DNA of 64,000 nt from Ancylostoma caninum. Its lineage: Eukaryota > Nematoda > Chromadorea > Rhabditida > Ancylostomatidae. Positions 48,801-57,800 of this stretch are shown here, one piece after another. The notes under the pieces were generated by a model. It was not told the origin of the DNA, did not search any database, and saw only the letters and a list, made by a program, of their open reading frames with translations. Where the stretch lies: the NCBI GenBank assembly GCA_037903475.1, contig JBAJFG010000560.1, forward strand, positions 434,001-498,000. Direction: 5' to 3'. A program made the position numbers and the translations under genes. Every line of letters begins with the position of its first letter. Within the stretch, counting starts at the first letter, position 1.

Positions 48801-51800
48801 GCTTTGACATCTAGGAAAATTTAGAGGAGGTCGCTTCAGAAACAACTTACTGTGCGAGAGAGAATAAGGAGCAAATCATATCTATAAAAAAATTAAGCAC
48901 AAATTAGAGCGGCAGTAGTCTTCCAAAGAAGGTGAACTCGCTGCGCAAGGCTAGTACCATTTTTATCACCTTGGGATGCTTACGAACATCTTCCTCTAAG
49001 TCGCGTTTTCCTGCCACTTGAGCGCCGGCGCACATCGGTGTTTCCGTATCTTGGCATGTCTCAAACTTGGACCGCACTGCACCTCTTCTCTATCGGTGGA
49101 TCCTCTCCCTAGCGTTCTCCACACTACAGGGCGCCAGCACATCTTTCATCCTCCGCTGGACCCATATCGTGGTGTTCTCCCATCTACTGGGCTACAGCAG
49201 ACCCACCATTCTCAATCGGTGTACACGCATTCTAGCGTTCTTCCAGCTAATGGACTGTACTGGAACAATCCTCCATCTGCAGACCCGTATCCGAGCACTC
49301 GGCCAGAGCAGATGACCCACATTCTGGCGTTTCTCACACATCGGCCACAGCGGACACCTTCTTTATCTGTGAATCCGTATCTTGACAATATTCACACCGG
49401 TGCCAAAGCGGACCCCTCCTCTATCCGTGAACCAGTATCTTCTCGCTCTTCACATTTGGGTGAAAGCGGACCTCTTCTCCATTGGCGTAACCGCATGCTG
49501 GCATTCCCACACTTTTGGCGGACAGCAGACCCATATAATGGCCTTCCTCGCACCCTGGAGAACAGCGGACCTCTCTTATTCCCGCGAATTCGTATCCTGC
49601 AGTTCCCTTAGCTTTCAGGCCACAGCAGACGCATCCTCAACTAGGTGGACCAGAATGCTGGTGTTCCCCACACCTGGGCCACAGCGGACCCCTATTCCAT
49701 CGGCATAACTGGACAAATGGGTCATCCGAACGGGTCGACAAGTTTGTGTTAGAGAAGTCCAGAAGGATGGAGCGCCTACTAATTTCATCGGGTGCCCTTG
49801 TAAATCATTGCACAGCCGTAAGGTGACCTTATGGCTAATCATTTAAGTTCTCGATCATCGCGGAAAAAATTTTGGAAGGAGCGCGGCAGAATGTTTTCTT
49901 TGCTTGAAAATCGTTCTACCACCGATAAAAGGGAAGAGGAGGAGGTGGTTTCCCAGCTTGAAGTGTTAAGTAGTGAGAGGGGCAGGCTATGTGTTACAGA
50001 GTGTCCTTCACACCACAGAATCTTGGGACATGGAGGAGAGGGGACCCACGTATTACTAGAAAGTCAATCGTTTACAAAAAAGGCATAGAAAACGTTGAAG
50101 AGAAAAGATGTCAACTGCTCAATAATTTATCAGGGGAGCTGCTTTAACATCTACAGTGGACGGCAATGGCGGTGGCCCATTTGCGGCCTCGAGAAGGACG
50201 TCGCGCAACCGCGCCGCGCGTGCCGTAACTGATGTTTTCTGCTGCTGTTATGCTATTTCTAGCAGCTTTTCTACCCGATTTCAAGGATTTTCGACCCAAT
50301 CGGGAAGAAAAATGCTTAGAAATACCATTCCGACGGCAGAAGACACCGATCCCACCGCGCGCGGTGCGGTTGCGCGGCGTCCTTCCCGAGGCCGCAGATG
50401 GGCCACCGGCATTGCCGTCCACTGTACCAAAGAAATGGCCGTCACATGCAGTTTACCAAACCGACGAAATTGAGGTTCGGTTATGTCAAGCACTCTTAGA
50501 AGGAACCTGTACATATTCATGTTCAAGTAATATGTATTTGATAATCTTAGAGCCTATGTACATATCTAAATGTTACTGTTTACGCCAATGTATAATTTAC
50601 TGAGAGGTAATCGTTCTGACTGCGCATAAAAGAGTATCACATTTAGCCATCAAAGGCGAATCGAACGGATCTAAAATGCAGCTGTTCAGTGCGCAAAACA
50701 TTATGCCCACCCTAAAAATGAGTCGTATCAAAGGAGGATCAGAGTTTTTATAGTGGTAATATCTACCATCATTTTCAGCTAACTGGAAAAACCCCAAAAT
50801 CATTCATTAGGATCTTTCTAAGCGATCCTCTACATTTCTTCATTTCTTGGAAGTAAGTACTGGAAAATACAGCGCGTCAAACTTCACGCTCACTTTTGAA
50901 AACTGCCAATAACGGTGAGCAGAAAATGAAAAAGGACAGTTGAATAGAACATGGGTAGGCGCAGATACTTAGTGGACAATTTCATAGGCAGCCCTCATCT
51001 GCACAGATGAAAAAGGAAATGTTGAGAGCAGGGATGTGCGGAAGTAAAATTTTAAATCCCGTAAAACGTAAAACGGAAAACGGAAGGCCAAAAATGGGCG
51101 GAAAACGGAAAGCTTAAAACGGAAAACGGAAAATTTTGCCCAAGCATAGGTTTGTGAACGAAAGTCATCTTCAACATTGGATTTTCTAGGCATCTTCTTG
51201 GTGAGCATAAGTGGTGACTCTTTCAAGTAATTAAGTAACCTCAAGCCCACTGATGGTACGTACTTCAAACGCCTAGAATATAGGTAGATTGAGGAGTATT
51301 TATCCTTCACGTAGTTACGAGAGATTATCGGAGTTATATAATCGATAAGCATCTTTATCACTGAATGTTTAAGTGTACGAGAAGCTGTAAAGTGTCGGAA
51401 GTGCGACTTCTTTGCTTTACTTTAGAGCAGACCTATTCAGCATAAATTTAGACAAAAAGGTAACTATAGTAATTAATACGCTTGGGATCCGAGAAGAATC
51501 ACTGTATCTACAACGGATCCTGTTGGGGCGGGTCAGTGATGGAGAAATTAGAAGAAGAACAGCGTCTGGGGAACGTGAAACACAAGCTGCCCCAACATTG
51601 CGCAATACATCAGGCGCCAGTGTAGAACTGGAGATCATCGTTAGATTAAAACAGTGACAATTACGGTGTAGCCTTATGCCTTTGTCAAGTTGAAAGAAAG
51701 CCTACATCATGCGTTGATTCGCAAGAATGCTTGATGCTCTCACCATGGCACGTCACAGTTTAATGGAGATTTTGTATGAGTCCACTCCTCACTTCTGTGA

Positions 51801-54800
51801 AACCTCTTTTTTTTTCTTTTTTGAGAATTTCGATGAGAGCAGGGCACCTGTATGGCATATTTGGAACTACGATGAGACCAGAAAACCGCGACGGCACATT
51901 TACCCTGCAGCTGAGACAAAAAAATTGCAAAATAGTTCGAATCTCGTGGCGTTTAGACTTCAATTTTTGCGCCCTTGTTGTGAACTCATGTACACTGTGC
52001 ATCGAAACACGAGAACTCTCTTGAGGATAGGGAAGTACGCCGAAAACAGCGATCCCTCTCTCTCTGTGATTTTCCGGGATTTTCCGTTTTCCGAGCCAAA
52101 AACCCGTAAAACGTAAAACGTAAAACGGGAGGCCAAAAATGGGCGGAAAACGGAAAGCGTAAAACGGAAAACGGGAAATTCCGCACACCCCTGATCAACA
52201 TCCGAGGACTTCTGCGAGAAAGGAGATAAATCACGTCCCCCTATTTACCTCACAGCTTCTGCGAGCTTAATTTATTTTGCCAGGTACACCATGAGCACCT
52301 TAAGGGTTGAAGTGACAATATGTGTAGTATGTTTCGACACGCAAAGGTTCACGTTGAATATTCTGTTCTGTGGTGAGAAGAGACAAGTGGCACAAACATT
52401 ATGATTGAAGCATGCATTAGGCGCTTTTTATGGTTGATGCGCGTCAAATTTGACGCGTCGGCCTGAAATTTCACGAAGTTCTCACGATGCCTTGATGCGG
52501 CGAAGATCAGAACGCAGTTTGTTCGCGCGGTCGTCGCGACGGCAAAACCAGGAACATTCGCATCCTGCCAAGAATTCTCTTCTCCGGGTGTGGGCCATGA
52601 TGAGATAAAATGGGGCGGCGTCTTCCCGCCCTTCAGCGTCGACTCGTCCTCACTCACATTCAAATTTGTATGGGCAACTATGGTGAAATTGTGCGCCAAT
52701 TAGTGCGAGTAGGTTCTGAAGGGCGCGGCGAGGGTTCGAATGAACAAATCGCAGACACATTGCCCACCCACTTTTGCCTCATCATGACCCACACCCTCTT
52801 CTCCTCTTCCTTCTACATTGTGTATCGCCGCGTCAAATTTGACGCGCATCAACCATGAACAGGGTCAAGCATGACGATGGGAAAAACCGACCCTCAATAC
52901 GACCCCCCCCCTATTCCCTCGTCCAACCCCCACCTTTTCACGACCCCCCCCCCCCTTCTGCTTCCGCATGCTTTTTCTGTACAATGAACAGTTTCAAGGA
53001 AGAAGACACAAAAGAAACATATTGAAAATCGAAAATTGGAACTAGAACAACCTTGAAGTCAATGTGCATCCTTTCTTATCCGATAGGACCAGAATGCCAG
53101 CAGGAACGATCATGTCATTACGTGTCAAAACTGGACTGGTTGGCAGCGCATGCGAGGTATCGGTTTCAGCGTTGGCATTTGCGCGCCCACGGTTTCGATT
53201 CCCGGCGCCTCCAAGAAATTTTTGCACAAGTTGGAACCGCTTCAGGATTTAGTGTGGAGTAGAGAGATTTTACAGGTTTGAAAATGAACTGAGGGAAGCG
53301 AAATCGATCGATTACACATGCGAGAATTCGCCTACAAGGGACGCCAGTTTGTGGAAAACTAGGGTCACTTACACCTCGTACTGAGGTTCTCTGACTCAAA
53401 ATCAGCAAATGCTTTTCTAGGTATTTATAGAGGACGATCAGCTCTATCTTTAGCCAGAGTTTCAATTTTCTAGACCTTCACACATTTTTGGGAGCTTGAT
53501 GGGAAATCGATGGGAAATTTGGCGAATTTCCCATCGATTTCCCATCTAAATTGCGGGAAAACGAGCGAGTTTCGTGGAGCCAGATTCTGTACTCAAATGG
53601 GAAATTTCCTCAACTAAAACTCATAGAAGAAAAAATCTTGTGATATCTGCAAATTGCTTCTCAGTGATTTCCCAAACAGATTTACTCTATTTTCACCATC
53701 TGTTCAAATTGCGAGATTTTCACTTCTTCAACTTCCATGAAGAGAGTTTGCCTTTTACCGAAGTTTCACTACCTTTACGTAATAGAGCTGCAAGCAATGA
53801 TTCTTCATTCCTATTATCGCACCCCAATAATCGCTCCTGCTTGCGTGAGTTAGATGGGAAATTTCCCCTCGGAGACCCGAAAATTTTAAAAATTTCCCAT
53901 CGAGCTCCCAAAAGCATATGGAGTTCTAGAAAATTGAAACTCTGGCAAAAGATAGAGCTGATCGTCTTCTATGGAGATGTAGAAAAGCATTTGCTGATTT
54001 CGAGTTAGAGAACTTCAGCACGAGGTCTAAGTCACCCTATTTTTCCACGTTCTGACGGGCCCTGCAGGCGAATCCTCCCATGTGCAATCGATTGATCTCG
54101 CTATCCACACTCTATTTCTTAACATTTCCATCCTCTTTACTCCACACTTGATTCTGAAGTGATTCCGACCCGTGCAAAAATCTATTGAAGGCGCCGGGAA
54201 TCGAAACCGTGGGTGCGCCGAAGCCGATTTCTATCATACGCTGCCAAGCAGTCCTGCTTTGACTCGTAATGACGTGATCGTTCTTGGGCGGAACGTCATT
54301 TGTCATGTCATAAAACAATCATGAATTTACATTCAATGGTCAAGCCACCCTTCTACGTACTTACCCCATCCACACCTCTCTAATACGACCCCCCCCCCCC
54401 CTTCCCAGCCCCCTCCCATACGACCCCCTCATGGGAAATTCCCAATCTTAACAGCTTGTACGTTTTAGCGGGAACTCATAGAAACTTCTTTTCGTTCCAT
54501 TCCTGTATTATTTTGAGGGATTACTCCGTCATGAAAGGCGCTCGGCAAGCCACGCATTGCGCGACAAAATTATGGCAAGGCAAGCACACTTCAAATTTCG
54601 TGCTGAAGCTAAAAACTGTCAGCTTACCTTGTATGGTACAAAGGTTGGACCGACTACAGTTCTTTCCATTGGTTCTATTTTGCAGTACCTTGCATTTCAA
54701 CTAATTTACAGGGATGGAACGAAAAGAACGAAACTTCGCGCCTCGAGTATATATTTTTAACCCATTGACGACGCATTTTTGCGTGTCTGGCGCGTCGGAC

Positions 54801-57800
54801 CAACGCCCCTTTCAAGAGTGCGGCGCCCGCCGAGTTCCATACTGTTACGATAAGATAATTGGGAATAGAACAGATCTTCTTGCAAAAATAACTCGAAGTT
54901 AAGTTCTTAGAGATTCTTGTATCATTGGACCAGAAAAGGAGAGGATCTGAACCCTTCTGGATTTCATTGAGGACGAAAGAAGTTTGCAAAGGGTGTTTTG
55001 AGTGATATAACAGAGTGTTCAGAGAGTATACATGTTCATATGGCTCTAGCCTGGCGAATAAGGAGGTGCAGGATGTAGTGAACGTGTTTTATATAGAAAA
55101 TGTGGCTTTTATCCAGATTATTTCCATCCACTATATAAGAAATGAAAAGCAATCCTTTCTGATTTTGAAATCCCATACTTTTCATGATATTTGTCGCGAT
55201 GAAGGAGAACTCCTTCTTGAACCACAGTTGTTTTAGACCTTCTTAAGAGGAATGGTACCCATTCCCTATGGAAATACTGCGAAATAGTTCGAAAATAAGG
55301 TCAAGTACTTGATAAGAGGGGCGCGGCTCACTGGTGAGCCGCGCGGTCCCACGCGACCAAAAAAGCGCGGCTCACCGGTGAGCCACGCGGTCGTCGATGG
55401 GTTAAAGAAGTTAGTGAGGCTGTGTAAAGAAGTTAGTGAGGCTACGACAGTGCTTAATACATTCACGACCTTACACTTTTGGCATGGTGTGCCATATGGG
55501 ACACAGGAGGTCCCTTAAAGGCAGTGTCCAGGCAAAACCTTCGAACTTGAGCGCTCAACAGATTATGATAGCTGGTCGACTCAATAGGCATTTGCCAAAG
55601 TTTCAGCGAAAAAGTCGCAAAAATAAGCGAGATATTCGTCTTGGACTCAGTACCCAGATTCATCCCCAGTGCCCAGCCTGCCCACCCGGCATCCGCCATT
55701 TTGCGCGTAAAATTGGTCTGACGTGAAGCATCGTAGGGAAATACCAAAGCGATTATGGCTGCATCTCTCTACTGTGATTGATTTATCTCGTTCAGGTACT
55801 GTTCCTCAACACTCCAGTTCTCCATTTTATATGGTCCTGGATCTACAGTTCACGGGTCTATATTTGATGGAGTGTTCGACAATCACATTTTGTCGGGAGA
55901 CGGTTATTCATATACTGTAAATCGGGCAGCGGAATATTTTGATCGTGAATCTCGACCTCACATCAATCAGTTACTATGATATGAAGAAACGGGAAAAAAA
56001 GAATTACTTATTCTGTAGAGGAGACAGCTTCTTCACTGCTAACGTGCATTATCGACAACAGCACTAATCAAAACTTACCTCTTCTTGTTAAATCTGCTCA
56101 AAAAGTAGTACTTAGTAGAGGGATGTATGCCAGGAAGAACGATAGCTGGCAATAGTTGGCTGTTATGAATCCGTGTGTCAATATCCCATGCAATTTTAGC
56201 CCCGCCCCCGATAGCTTGAGAGATTCACAGGCGCAAACAGTTGCGTGGGTATTAATTATCCTCCCCTTCTAAAGATGGTTATAACCTACTTGTACAAAAT
56301 TTATTAATGTCAAAGCAAATGAAGCTTAATTTTCATAGAAACGTGACACATTATCACTAAGAGTTATTGCGTTGTTATCCTAAGACCCAAAAGTCCATAT
56401 TCAGTCTAGCCTCGAACCAAATAAAGCCTTCTGTCCTTTGTACAAGGTAGATAGCATGCGTATCGCACGAGATGGGCGTGGCAACCTTTGCATGGGGTGC
56501 GCGGTACAGCTGGCAGCTGTCACGACCTATCGTTCTTCATGACCGCCACCCTTAGCGGAGATACGGACCCCTGAAGGGAAAAGAACAGACTGATGGAAGC
56601 TAAAGTCCTCGTGCGCAATCGGTGGAAAATTTTCGAGCGCGGCCCTCTCGCAGCGGTCCCCCTCGTTCGTCAGATTTTTGGCCGTGGTGAGTGTTTTTCC
56701 TTCATTTTTTTTTCTTTGATTGAAGTTTATCTGAAGGTCTGAGGCCTGTGGCTGACCGATGTCGACCGAATGGCTCCGCATGACTCATATTTTACACATT
56801 TTCCCCATGCACGCCCCAAATGCTTTTTTATTATTTTCAATGTATTTTTATTTGTTCTTAGCCCCGTGGGAGGCTGTTTGTCCCGGTAGCCTCTTCCTTG
56901 TAGGAAAGAGGACCCGGGGACGTGGTGGCTGATAACAGGGCCTTTTGTTTCGTTCAGATTTCCCCGTGCATGCCCTGTCATCAGCCACCATGTCCTTGGG
57001 TGCTCTTTCCCACAAGGGGCTACCTGAGACAAGCAGCCTTTCACGGGGCCAAAAAACAAAAAAAAAACATAAAACAATAAAAATAAAAACAAGCATTTGA
57101 GGCATGCATGGGGAAAACGTGCAAAAATATGAGGCATGCGGGGCCGTCCGGTCGATATCAATCAGCCACAGGCTTCACACCTTCAGATAAACTTCAGTTT
57201 AAAAAAGTGAAAGAAAAAGCACTCACCTGGGCCAAGAATCTGAAGAACAACTAGGGACCGCTGCCACAAGAGGGCCGCGCCGCGCACGCGCCGCATCCTG
57301 AGCGCGCTCGAGAATTTTCCGATTGCGCGTAAGGACTTTGAAACCGAAGCAGAGAACTGGCGCTATCGATCGATAGAAATTTCTATCGCGCTTCTCTGCG
57401 CCCTCTACTGAAGACGATGCTGTCGAACATCTCGTCCGCTACAGGCAAGTGGGGTCTCGGAAAGTGGTTTTTCCGGATGTTTTGTGATCTTTGAAGTTTC
57501 ATATTTGGAATGAGTAGACCAAACTGACCTAAGAAACAACGGAAACCGAATACTCGAAGATCTTGCCTGCACACCGCCTTTAAGCACGCGTTTGTGCTCA
57601 ACAGGTTTTGCACGCGGTACCACACTTCGCACCACGCGTGTCAACCAGTTGAGCACATTGTCGCGAATGTGTTAACAAATGTGTTTTCTTTCATGCCCTC
57701 TTTGGCACGGTGCCCACAACCTCACTTTCCGATAGACTTGCAGCAGTGGCGGACGCAGAAAGCGGGCGGGAGGGAGGGGGGGGGGGCATGCGAAAAAAAG

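Larger units (their letters stand above)
53100..54285. repeat. Large fold-back: two arms of about 450 bp with tRNA-like heads
   Basis: The left arm 53,100-53,560 and right arm 53,835-54,285 are diverged inverted copies. Shared blocks include gcaaatgctttt, gacgatcagctctatctttt, ccagagtttcaattttctag and atgggaaatt. The 275-bp spacer is AT-rich. Each arm carries a tRNA-like segment. Located in receptor intron B-C, so the primary transcript could fold into a long imperfect duplex. Confidence 0.8.

Noticed and set aside
49018..49611. 197-residue plus-strand ORF
   Set aside because: Lies over the diverged reversed copy of the same 60-bp minisatellite and has the same explanation.
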